From the NCBI GenBank assembly GCA_964570565.1, contig CAZMYT010000004.1, positions 62,001 through 126,000 of the forward strand: 64,000 bases of DNA, given 5' to 3'. This document shows positions 24,813 through 31,673 of the stretch, one piece after another (the first letter of the stretch is position 1; the number at the start of each line of letters is the position of its first letter). A program made the position numbers and the translations under genes. Source of the DNA: W0P28-013 sp964570565 (GTDB lineage: Bacteria; Bacteroidota; Bacteroidia; Bacteroidales; Paludibacteraceae). The notes beneath the pieces were generated by a model. The model had not been told where the DNA came from. It ran no database searches and was given only the letters and a program-made list of their open reading frames with translations.

Positions 24813-24848
24813 AAAAAAACGCCCGAAGCTATCAACTCGGGCGTTTTT
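24813..24848 (+). terminator. Intrinsic terminator of the dut-TPR-DUF4292-EnvC cluster
   Basis: AACGCCCGA pairs with TCGGGCGTT, flanked by A and T runs. It ends only 4 bases before the half repeat at 24853, so the boundary of the accessory module abuts this terminator. Confidence 0.85.
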
Positions 24849-24852
24849 GTTT

Positions 24853-24907
24853 CAAAACTGGCTAAATACACGTCACAGCTAGCGAATGGGAGTAGGCGTG
24901 TTTCATG
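24853..24907 (-). repeat. Half copy of the attC-like repeat, copy E
   Basis: CAAAACTGGCTAAATACACG and the following TCACAGCTAGC, AATG and TAGGCGTGTTTCATG align with the right half of copies B and C (CAAAACTGCCGAAATGCACG, then TCAGCCAGC, AATG, ATAGGCGTGTGTTATG). The left half is absent. It ends 5 bases after the stop codon of the restriction endonuclease gene, the same position copies A and C occupy relative to their genes. Confidence 0.6.
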
Positions 24908-24912
24908 TAAAG

Positions 24913-25680
24913 TTATTTTCTTGTCTTTTTAGTCTTTTTTTGATCCATCGAAGAATTTAATTTCACAAGTTTATCCCAATCAATTGCACCTTTTTCGTCA
25001 CAAAAGTCTATTGTGAATTCTTTCGTGAATTTATTAATCATCTGTGAATATGATTTCATAAAATCATCGTTTCTTTCTTTTGCTTTATGCCCAAGGGGCT
25101 CAATTAAATCAGTGTAAAGGCTAGTCTCATTTGATATGAATTCCCAAAATTTTTGACCACAGTATTTAAAATATTCCCCTTTGTCAGGCTTGTTGTCTTT
25201 TCCATAGCAACAACCATTTACAGCGACTATATTCATTTTTGAGTTACTTGTTCTTAAAGTTTTCTTTGCAGTTGAAAAATCGGTTTTCATTTTTTTGATT
25301 TGAGAACTATTTCCCCAATTTGGCCCAGACTTGATAGTTACAATATACCTTGTCCCTTCATTGTCAAATTCTAGATCAATGTTTGCAATTCCAGATTTTC
25401 GTCCATCGTATACTTGAGAATTTATAAAGATTGCAAGACCTTCTAGCCAATCACCAAAAATTGTTTCTTCATTTGAGGAAATGTGAGCATCAACAATTCC
25501 TCTAATAATTTCGTCTGCAGTCAATACATATTTAGCTTTAAATAAGTATGGATTCTTTCTTTTTAAGACTTTTACTAATTTCAAATTGTCAAGACTTTGT
25601 ATTCTTTTCTCATGAAAAGTACCAATGTTCCTCTCGACGTACTCAGTTACATCTTGAATGTTTAGTTGTTTCATACTCAT
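24913..25680 (-). CDS. Type II restriction endonuclease, PmeII-like (tentative family)
   Basis: 255 residues. The segment LKRKNPYLFKAKYVLTADEI and then SSNEETIFGDWLEGLAIFI resembles the PmeII/LlaMI-type group of type II enzymes. A probable PD-(D/E)xK-type active site is NIDLEF followed by YIVTIKSGPNWG, with Asp and Lys in the expected order and Thr in place of the usual acidic residue. The C-terminus is Lys-rich. It starts within the last bases of the methyltransferase gene (4-base overlap), so it is translationally coupled to its protective partner. The recognition site cannot be read from sequence. Codon use looks more A/T-rich than the flanking core genes. Confidence 0.8.
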   Translation of the reverse strand: MSMKQLNIQDVTEYVERNIGTFHEKRIQSLDNLKLVKVLKRKNPYLFKAKYVLTADEIIRGIVDAHISSNEETIFGDWLEGLAIFINSQVYDGRKSGIANIDLEFDNEGTRYIVTIKSGPNWGNSSQIKKMKTDFSTAKKTLRTSNSKMNIVAVNGCCYGKDNKPDKGEYFKYCGQKFWEFISNETSLYTDLIEPLGHKAKERNDDFMKSYSQMINKFTKEFTIDFCDEKGAIDWDKLVKLNSSMDQKKTKKTRK

Positions 25681-26510
25681 CTTTTTGTTGTAATATATAA
25701 TTCTACTGGATTTAATTCTTTTTTTACCATGTCATAATATTCAGGAATTATCTCAATTCCAATTGAATTTCTTCTCATTCGTTTGGCAACTTTTAATGTT
25801 GTACCCGACCCCATAAATGGGTCTAAAACGACATTATGTTCTTTTGTAAATAGCTTTATAAACCACTCAGGTAATTCTTCTGGAAAAGTTGCGCTGTGAT
25901 TTTTGTTATTACATTCAGTTGCCAAGTGCAAAACATTAGTAGGATAAGCCATCTCTCTGTCAACCCAATTAGAAATATTTTTTCCAAAACCACTACCAAC
26001 TTTTGAGTTGTCTCGAATTTTATCTGTTTCAGAAAGATTCCTCATTCTTGTTTTTTTCCAGTTACCCATTGGAACCATAACTTCTTCTTGATACATATGG
26101 AAGTGCTTATTTTTATTAAATTGCAAAAGTCTTTCCCAAGAGTCACGAAAACGATTAGGCCATTTCCCTGGATAAGAATTTTTCTTGTGCCACATAAATT
26201 CTTCAGTCCATAACCAACCTTGTTTTCGCATTGCTATAATAAGCTCCATCACATAAGTGCTGCGTTCTCCATTAACAACCTTTTCTTTTATATTTAACAC
26301 GAAAGTTCCAGTCGGTTTTAATACTCTAAGCAGTTCTTCCGAAATCGGAAGAAACCATTCAACATATTTGTCAGGATGTACACCTCCGTAAGTACTTTTA
26401 CGTTGGTCTGCATATGGTGGTGAAGTTATAATTAAGTCAACAGAATTGTCAGGAATCTTTTTTAATTCCTTTTTACAGTCGCCGAGAAATAATTCAGTCG
26501 TAATTTTCAT
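25677..26510 (-). CDS. Type II DNA methyltransferase, beta class
   Basis: 277 residues from the ATG at 26510; an in-frame TTG at 26534 overlaps the promoter box and is rejected. The catalytic motif TSPPY is at 29-33 and the AdoMet-binding DPFMGSGTTLKVAKR lies near residue 230. Motif IV before motif I is the beta-class order. SPPY is typical of N4-cytosine methyltransferases and some N6-adenine enzymes, so the modified base is uncertain. Together with the coupled endonuclease it forms a complete restriction-modification operon with the methyltransferase first, which lets protection precede cutting on arrival in a new host. Confidence 0.92.
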   Translation of the reverse strand: MKITTELFLGDCKKELKKIPDNSVDLIITSPPYADQRKSTYGGVHPDKYVEWFLPISEELLRVLKPTGTFVLNIKEKVVNGERSTYVMELIIAMRKQGWLWTEEFMWHKKNSYPGKWPNRFRDSWERLLQFNKNKHFHMYQEEVMVPMGNWKKTRMRNLSETDKIRDNSKVGSGFGKNISNWVDREMAYPTNVLHLATECNNKNHSATFPEELPEWFIKLFTKEHNVVLDPFMGSGTTLKVAKRMRRNSIGIEIIPEYYDMVKKELNPVELYITTKR

Positions 26511-26531
26511 ATTTTGTACTAGCTTATTCTG

Positions 26532-26539
26532 CAAAGATA
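26532..26539 (-). promoter_or_regulatory. Promoter -7 box of the restriction-modification operon
   Basis: The minus strand reads TATCTTTG, then C, with the methyltransferase ATG 21 bases downstream. I see no clear upstream TTTG. The rest of 26540-26648 is A/T-rich with nothing else I can name. Confidence 0.55.
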
Positions 26540-26648
26540 ATATATATTTTCTTTGTCTTTTCTGTCATTTTCGTAATTCCCTATGATTTTTGGTATAATT
26601 ACAATTTGTGACGAATTATAAGGTTTGAATAAAATCTGTATGATTGGT

Positions 26649-28244
26649 TTATTTTACCACTTCTGGAATCACATGGCCAATGCAGCCGTTCGGTTGTTGC
26701 AGTTGTAGTAGTGCACAAATGGTTGGCGTGATATCGCTTACATTTACGGGCGCTAAGAGGGTTTGTGCAGGAATTCCATTGCCATAAAGAAGTACGGGTA
26801 AAAAGCTATTTTGTACACTCGATATGCCAATAATTTCGTTACGTTCGTTTATTTCTGTCCAACCAGGTAGCAGCGTGAAAACCACGTTGCCACTGCTGTT
26901 TTTATGTCGGCTATTTTTAATTTTGGCTAACTCGGTCGTTTCGCAGCCATTCGCATTTTTTATTTCGTCCGACGTATAAGCGTTGTGCACGCCTTGTAGT
27001 TCGGTCATAAACTGTGCTACGTGTTGCTCGAGTTCTTGGCGGTTAATCTTTTGGCTTTCGATGAGCGATTGATTCAAGTAAATTTGGCGTGCGTAATAAC
27101 CGCTCACGTAACGTCCTTGTCCATAAATAGCCATGAGGTACGCATTGAGCAGTGCCATGGAACGTTTGGCGTTAAATTGTCCGTTAGCTATTTGGCGTGA
27201 AGCGAGTTCTTTCGTGGAATAAGGGTCTTGTGCATTGCCTGTTACCACAATGAGCGTATTGTCCAAACCGACGCTAATTTCAATCGCATCCAACAACGCA
27301 CGCAGCTCTTTATCGAGGCGTAAATAGCTGTCTTCTTTTTCGGCTGATAAAAGCGCATTACCTTGTTCGTTCGGTAATTTAACGCTGAATTCAATCGCCA
27401 AAAAATCGGTGAACGCATCGGTGCCGAGTTTCTCGTCGCGCAACGCTCGTATGGCTAAATCTTTCATCAACGTATTCACAAAAGGCGTGTGCTTAAATTG
27501 ATAAATCAATTCGGAACGCGTTTGTTTGTCGTTGGGTTTTAGAAATAAGCCTTTTTCTTTGCTTGTTGGTGTAAATTTGTAACTTTCAAGTCCCCAAAGT
27601 GGACGCCATTCGTATTGTAAATAGTTATCAATTGTTTGGCTGATATTCACTTTGTCCGCCCAAGCGGGTAGACCTTTGGTGTAAAAATTGGTAGTGGCGA
27701 GTTTGCCTGTTTTGTCGTCAATCCAAATGGCACCGTCGGCCACGTGTCCGCCTAAGATAACCGCATGTTCTGCTGTGAGCGCCATGGCGTACACTTTGCT
27801 TTGTGGATTGTTCAGTTTTATCACGTCCGCCAATGTGGTGGTGGCGAGTTGTTTGGGCGATATGGTTAAATCGCTGTTAATGCCTTGAAATCGTCCATCG
27901 AATAGGATAGAAACTACATTATCTTCTACTAAATGATAGCGTTTATCGCCCACAATACCATGATAATAGGGAATACTTCCCGTTAATAACGACGCATAAT
28001 CTGTGTTGGTTCCATTGCCCGAGTAGTTACAGTAATTTTGTGGTATCACCGTGCCATTCATCAGCAATTTGAATCCGTTTTTCTCAAAACTATTCGATAA
28101 CGTACTCAGATGGTCGTTTTGTAAACCGTCGATAGCAATAGTGACCACCAAACGTGGTTTTTTGGTTTGCGCAGATAAACTCCATGTCAAGCAAAAAGCC
28201 ATGAAGCAAAAGATAAAAAAGCGTTTCGCCCTTGATTTAACCAT
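26649..28244 (-). CDS. Secreted alkaline-phosphatase-superfamily protein, probably inactive
   Basis: 531 residues with a signal peptide (ends LTWSLSAQ). The fold is that of the PafA-type phosphatase/phosphodiesterase group: VVTIAIDGLQNDHL near 33-46, then YASLLTGSIPYYHGIVGD and a YLRLDKELRALLDAIE helix. Asp39 survives, but other metal-ligand positions are lost: the usual STDYxGH reads SVKLPNEQG, the usual T-D-H-G reads TGNAQD (335-340), and the late T-H-V-P reads NSFLP. It is therefore probably not a phosphatase. It overlaps the upstream Lnb-like gene by 8 bases and ends a three-gene envelope operon. Confidence 0.8.
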   Translation of the reverse strand: MVKSRAKRFFIFCFMAFCLTWSLSAQTKKPRLVVTIAIDGLQNDHLSTLSNSFEKNGFKLLMNGTVIPQNYCNYSGNGTNTDYASLLTGSIPYYHGIVGDKRYHLVEDNVVSILFDGRFQGINSDLTISPKQLATTTLADVIKLNNPQSKVYAMALTAEHAVILGGHVADGAIWIDDKTGKLATTNFYTKGLPAWADKVNISQTIDNYLQYEWRPLWGLESYKFTPTSKEKGLFLKPNDKQTRSELIYQFKHTPFVNTLMKDLAIRALRDEKLGTDAFTDFLAIEFSVKLPNEQGNALLSAEKEDSYLRLDKELRALLDAIEISVGLDNTLIVVTGNAQDPYSTKELASRQIANGQFNAKRSMALLNAYLMAIYGQGRYVSGYYARQIYLNQSLIESQKINRQELEQHVAQFMTELQGVHNAYTSDEIKNANGCETTELAKIKNSRHKNSSGNVVFTLLPGWTEINERNEIIGISSVQNSFLPVLLYGNGIPAQTLLAPVNVSDITPTICALLQLQQPNGCIGHVIPEVVK

Positions 28245-29409
28245 GTGTGATAATGGGTTTTCTGATGTAAAAAATGGTGCGTAGAATCAACAAGAGTATA
28301 ATAGGTAAATTAGCTACATGAAACAACTGAGGTGCGAAAGCGGTCGTTACAAGGCTTGCCAATAACAGAATCAGAACGTAATACGCCATGTGTTTTGTGG
28401 CTTTCGCGCACCATTTCATAGGCGCAAAAATGGCGAAAATCACGAGAAATGGATTTGCCCAAAGCAAGTTCCAATTGGCATGTACTAACGGATGTAACGA
28501 AAAACACATCAAGTAAAAAACGATGATGCCCAATAAGCCCACGCTGCCGAATAATAGAACATCGAACCACGCCGAATAGCGTTTACGACGCCAATCGTAG
28601 TAGGTGAGGAATCCACCAAGGCACAGCAACAACGATAAGATAACCAGTGGACTTAGTAGAAACGGCGTATTTTCAACGGCTTTAGGTGCGGCGTCCACTA
28701 ACGTGTTTGTTTGTGCTACCAGCGGCACAATGGTGTCGGTGGTTACTTGTATCCAACTCGCTGCTAGTTCATCTTTGAGGTAGAGTGGGAAAGAGATGGC
28801 GCCTTCGTTACCTGTTTTGTGATCGGCTTCAGCACCAATGACCAAATCAATGCCAAAACGTGTCCAATTATGGTAACCAACATATTGATCAATAATGTCG
28901 CGATAGGTGACATCGGTAGCATACGAACAGAGCACTGGCGCGTCCAACGTGTTCAAAATCATGTGATAGGGACGTGTGGCGCAATTGTCGAACACGAAAT
29001 TGTAGCGGTATTTGCGGTTTTCTGGCTCGTAATTAATCCACAAATCGGTGTATAACTGATTCCGTTGTGCTTCGTTGAGTGCTAATACTTGTTCATACAC
29101 GGAAGAACCGCGCTGTTTGTATTCTGCTAAAAAATAGTTAGTCGGAATTACACCAACTTCGTAATCGGTTTCGCCTTTTACGAATTTGGGGATAAACCAT
29201 TCGGTATTAAAATCGAAAATTCCATAATGGAATACCACGTCAATGTGCATTTCTGGATCGTAAATTCGGATGGCCGAATGTCCAAACTTGGCGTAAACTG
29301 GTTCACCGGGAGCGCAAGTGAGTAAACTTATTTGGCTACTTGCGCTTAATTGTGCCGATGCAAAGCCCCAGAAACAGAGGCTAAAGAGTAAAATGAGAAT
29401 TTTTTTCAT
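28237..29409 (-). CDS. Lnb-like (DUF4105) membrane protein, possible lipoprotein N-acyltransferase
   Basis: 390 residues. A signal peptide (ends FASAQ) is followed by a periplasmic domain of the DUF4105/Lnb N-terminal type: YAKFGHSAIRIYDP with a conserved His, then VFDNCATRPYHMI with a conserved Cys, the likely catalytic pair. The C-terminal third has four hydrophobic helices from about residue 250 onward. Lnb proteins of Gram-positive bacteria move an acyl chain on lipoproteins, and homologues have been proposed to N-acylate lipoproteins in Bacteroides. That role here is inferred. The gene lies 17 bases after the glucosaminidase gene and overlaps the next gene. Confidence 0.82.
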   Translation of the reverse strand: MKKILILLFSLCFWGFASAQLSASSQISLLTCAPGEPVYAKFGHSAIRIYDPEMHIDVVFHYGIFDFNTEWFIPKFVKGETDYEVGVIPTNYFLAEYKQRGSSVYEQVLALNEAQRNQLYTDLWINYEPENRKYRYNFVFDNCATRPYHMILNTLDAPVLCSYATDVTYRDIIDQYVGYHNWTRFGIDLVIGAEADHKTGNEGAISFPLYLKDELAASWIQVTTDTIVPLVAQTNTLVDAAPKAVENTPFLLSPLVILSLLLCLGGFLTYYDWRRKRYSAWFDVLLFGSVGLLGIIVFYLMCFSLHPLVHANWNLLWANPFLVIFAIFAPMKWCAKATKHMAYYVLILLLASLVTTAFAPQLFHVANLPIILLLILRTIFYIRKPIITHG

Positions 29410-29426
29410 GTACGCTCTACGTGCGT

Positions 29427-30320
29427 TTATTGTAATTGAAGCACTTTGCCTACTTCGGCTGGGGTTCCGTATTCAAGATCATTGAGTTTATAAAGTTTTT
29501 TGAGCTTTATGCCATAAAGTTGTGAAATGCTGTGCATCGATTCGCCAGCTTCTACGGTGTGTTCTTCGAAACGGCTATCAGCTCTGTTTTTCTTAAACCA
29601 CAAATAGACATAATCGCCTGCCTCTAAAACGTCCATATTGGCCATTAAATCATTGTAGTAGAGTAGTTTCTTCTCTGACATCTTGAATGCTTTGGCTACG
29701 TTACTCAATTTGTCTTTGGTAATGACACGTACGCAGCGCACGCCGTTATTTTCAATTTCGATATAACCCCATAATTGTTCGTAGTTTGGTGCATCTTCGG
29801 CAGGTTCTACCGCTTTCGCTTTGGTGTCGAGTTTGGCCAAGTCGTAGGTTTCAATTATTTTGATCAATTTTTCGGGATAAGTAGGATCTGTGGCATAGCC
29901 AGCGCGACTTAAGCCGTTAGCCCAAGCTTTGTAGTCGGTGATGTCGTATTGAAAAAGGAACGCATAACGTTGGCGTTTCAAAAATAGAGAGTGATCTTCA
30001 AATGATTCAATCGGTTTTTTGTATTTACGAAAACATTCGCCCAATTGGTCATCATCGTGGTGCATGGCATCACCAGTCCAATCTTTTCCACATTTTATCC
30101 CGAAGTGATTGTTACCAATTGTTGCCAACCGGCTTACGCCGGCACTCGATTCTAATAACGCTTGTGCCATGGTGATACTGGCTGGTATGGCATGCCGTTC
30201 TTGTTCCGTGATGGCTAAGTCTTTATATTTCTCAATATAAGCTTGATAGTTAGCATCCACTTGGGCTAATAAGGTACTCGCCATGAGCGTAATAATCATT
30301 AGAGATACGATTTTTTTCAT
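29427..30320 (-). CDS. Glucosaminidase-domain peptidoglycan hydrolase with LysM
   Basis: 297 residues with a signal peptide (MKKIVSLMIITLMASTLLAQ). The N-terminal FlgJ/glucosaminidase domain (about 20-165) contains the catalytic-type Glu in ITMAQALLESSAG, then GNNHFGIKC and SRAGYATDPTYPEKL. A middle segment, apparently a divergent LysM (LSNVAKAFKMSEKKLLYYND), is followed by a clear C-terminal LysM (HTVEAGESMHSISQLYGIKL). It is probably a periplasmic enzyme cutting the glycan strand and binding peptidoglycan through LysM. It is the first gene of the operon with the Lnb-like and phosphatase-like proteins and has its own promoter. Confidence 0.92.
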   Translation of the reverse strand: MKKIVSLMIITLMASTLLAQVDANYQAYIEKYKDLAITEQERHAIPASITMAQALLESSAGVSRLATIGNNHFGIKCGKDWTGDAMHHDDDQLGECFRKYKKPIESFEDHSLFLKRQRYAFLFQYDITDYKAWANGLSRAGYATDPTYPEKLIKIIETYDLAKLDTKAKAVEPAEDAPNYEQLWGYIEIENNGVRCVRVITKDKLSNVAKAFKMSEKKLLYYNDLMANMDVLEAGDYVYLWFKKNRADSRFEEHTVEAGESMHSISQLYGIKLKKLYKLNDLEYGTPAEVGKVLQLQ

Positions 30321-30366
30321 GTTATTCTTTTTTTCAGAGTTAACTAATTATGTAAAACTTTGCGAG

Positions 30367-30397
30367 CAAAGTTACTATTTCTTTGTCAAAAATGCAA
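30367..30397 (-). promoter_or_regulatory. Promoter of the glucosaminidase-Lnb operon
   Basis: The minus strand reads TAACTTTG (30367-30374) with TTG at 30395-30397, a 20-base spacing. It is divergent from the efp promoter. Confidence 0.65.
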
Positions 30398-30443
30398 GGG
30401 GATATTTGGGGGTTATTTGTGAGCTGCTTATCTCATTTTATTA

Positions 30444-30475
30444 TTTGTATATTTACAAAAAATAATGTACTTTTG
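30444..30475 (+). promoter_or_regulatory. efp promoter
   Basis: TTTG (30444-30447), 20 bases, then TACTTTTG (30468-30475). It lies 46 bases before the efp ATG. Confidence 0.75.
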
Positions 30476-30521
30476 CATCGCAAAAAGAAATTGAACTAAC
30501 AACAAATAACTGATTAACAAT

Positions 30522-31085
30522 ATGATTAATTCTCAAGACGTAAAAAATGGTACCTGTATCCGCATGGATGGTAAATTGTATTTTGTAGTTGAATTTTTAC
30601 ATGTAAAACCTGGTAAAGGAAATACCATTATGCGTGTGAAATTAAAAGATGTGGTTTCGGGCCTTGTTATTGAGCGCCGTTTTAATATTGGTGAAAAATT
30701 GGAAGATGTACGTGTAGAGCGTCGTCAATACCAATTCTTGTATAAAGAGGGCACCGATTACATCTTTATGGATCAAGAGAGCTATGAACAACACACCATG
30801 ACGAAAGACCAAATTACGGGTGTTGACTTTTTGAAAGATGGTTTAGTGGTGGAAGTTGTTATTGATGCATCTTCAGAAACTATTTTGTTTGCGGAACTTC
30901 CTACAAAAGTAGATTTAGAAATTACATATACAGAGCCTGGTATGGCTGGTAACACCGCTACTAATACATTGAAACCAGCAACCGTTGAAACTGGTGCTAC
31001 AGTTCGTGTACCTTTGTTTATTAATACAGGTGAAAAAATTCGTGTTGATACACGCGATGGTTCTTATTTGGAACGCGCCAAGTAA
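30522..31085 (+). CDS. efp: Elongation factor P
   Basis: 187 residues, the normal length for EF-P, which relieves ribosome stalling at polyproline. The N-terminal KOW-like domain has VEFLHVKPGKGNTIMRVKLK, the loop carrying the functional lysine. Two OB-type domains follow, with the signature DASSETILFAELPTKVDLEIT and the ending GEKIRVDTRDGSYLERA. It is a single-gene unit with its own promoter and a strong terminator. No modification enzyme for the lysine lies next to it. Confidence 0.97.
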   Translation: MINSQDVKNGTCIRMDGKLYFVVEFLHVKPGKGNTIMRVKLKDVVSGLVIERRFNIGEKLEDVRVERRQYQFLYKEGTDYIFMDQESYEQHTMTKDQITGVDFLKDGLVVEVVIDASSETILFAELPTKVDLEITYTEPGMAGNTATNTLKPATVETGATVRVPLFINTGEKIRVDTRDGSYLERAK

Positions 31086-31108
31086 TCTGACTTACGATAT
31101 TAATATAG

Positions 31109-31144
31109 AAAACGACTTTGTTTGATAACAAAGTCGTTTTTTTT
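31109..31144 (+). terminator. Intrinsic terminator of efp
   Basis: A perfect 14-bp stem (AAAACGACTTTGTT with AACAAAGTCGTTTT), a four-base loop and a T-run. Confidence 0.92.
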
Positions 31145-31178
31145 ATGTGGTTATTAACCGTCGTAATTTACACCAAAG

Positions 31179-31221
31179 AAGAAGCGCTAATAATCTATTA
31201 ATTAGATTATTAGCGCTTCTT
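31179..31221 (-). terminator. Perfect 18-bp inverted repeat after tRNA-Arg
   Basis: AAGAAGCGCTAATAATCT (31179-31196) and its exact reverse complement (31204-31221) flank a 7-base loop. It starts 4 bases after the tRNA 3' end and probably serves as its terminator, although the T-run beyond it is short. Confidence 0.65.
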
Positions 31222-31224
31222 GAG

Positions 31225-31298
31225 TGACTCCGACAGGATTCAAACCTGTAACCTTCTGATCCGTAGTCAGATGCTCTATTCAGTTGAGCCACGGAGCC
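31225..31298 (-). tRNA. tRNA-Arg(ACG)
   Basis: 74 bases. The acceptor stem GGCTCCG pairs with CGGAGTC (one G-T pair). The D arm has GGCTCAACTGAATAGAGC, the anticodon arm TCTGA-CTACGGA-TCAGA puts ACG in the anticodon position, and the T arm has GGTTTGAATCC. The discriminator is A and no CCA is encoded. ACG is normally edited to ICG by TadA. Confidence 0.95.
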
Positions 31299-31405
31299 AA
31301 TACCTATCTCGGTTTTGCGAGTGCAAAGGTAAGTGTTTTTATTAATATTACCAAGTAAAAAATAAAAAAAAGTATATTTTTTTACTGTTAGTTGGTAACG
31401 CTTTC

Positions 31406-31576
31406 TTATTTAAAGCGTTTTTGCATGATGATGTGTGTAATGATGCCTACCACCATGAAAACAAGACCTACCCACAAATAAACATTTGTTGGATTTGGTA
31501 CAAGGCTATGAAGTACTAACACAATAACACCTACCAATACAAAAATAACTCCTAAATACTTTACTAATTGATTCAT
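31406..31576 (-). CDS. Two-helix small membrane protein
   Basis: 56 residues. The frame begins MNQLVKYLGVIFVLVGVIVL and contains two hydrophobic helices (about 6-24 and 33-51) separated by a Pro/Asn-rich turn, with a basic tail MQKRFK. Positive charges at both ends suggest both termini lie in the cytoplasm. Similar two-helix proteins with a KYLGVxFVLxGV start are common in this phylum; their function is unknown. It lies alone between tRNA-Arg and mutS2, 97 bases from mutS2. Clean frame and helix pattern support it as a real gene. Confidence 0.75.
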   Translation of the reverse strand: MNQLVKYLGVIFVLVGVIVLVLHSLVPNPTNVYLWVGLVFMVVGIITHIIMQKRFK

Positions 31577-31673
31577 AACGTTATGAGTTTATATGATTAT
31601 TTTTCAATATTTCCAACTACAAATTAAACCATTTTTTTCTTAATGACGAAATTTTTTAATGGTTATTTCTTGT

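Noticed and set aside
26590..26620. Terminator between the phosphatase-like gene and the methyltransferase
   Set aside because: ATAATT/AATTAT arms are only 6 bases around a 13-base loop with no T-run, which is too weak to call.
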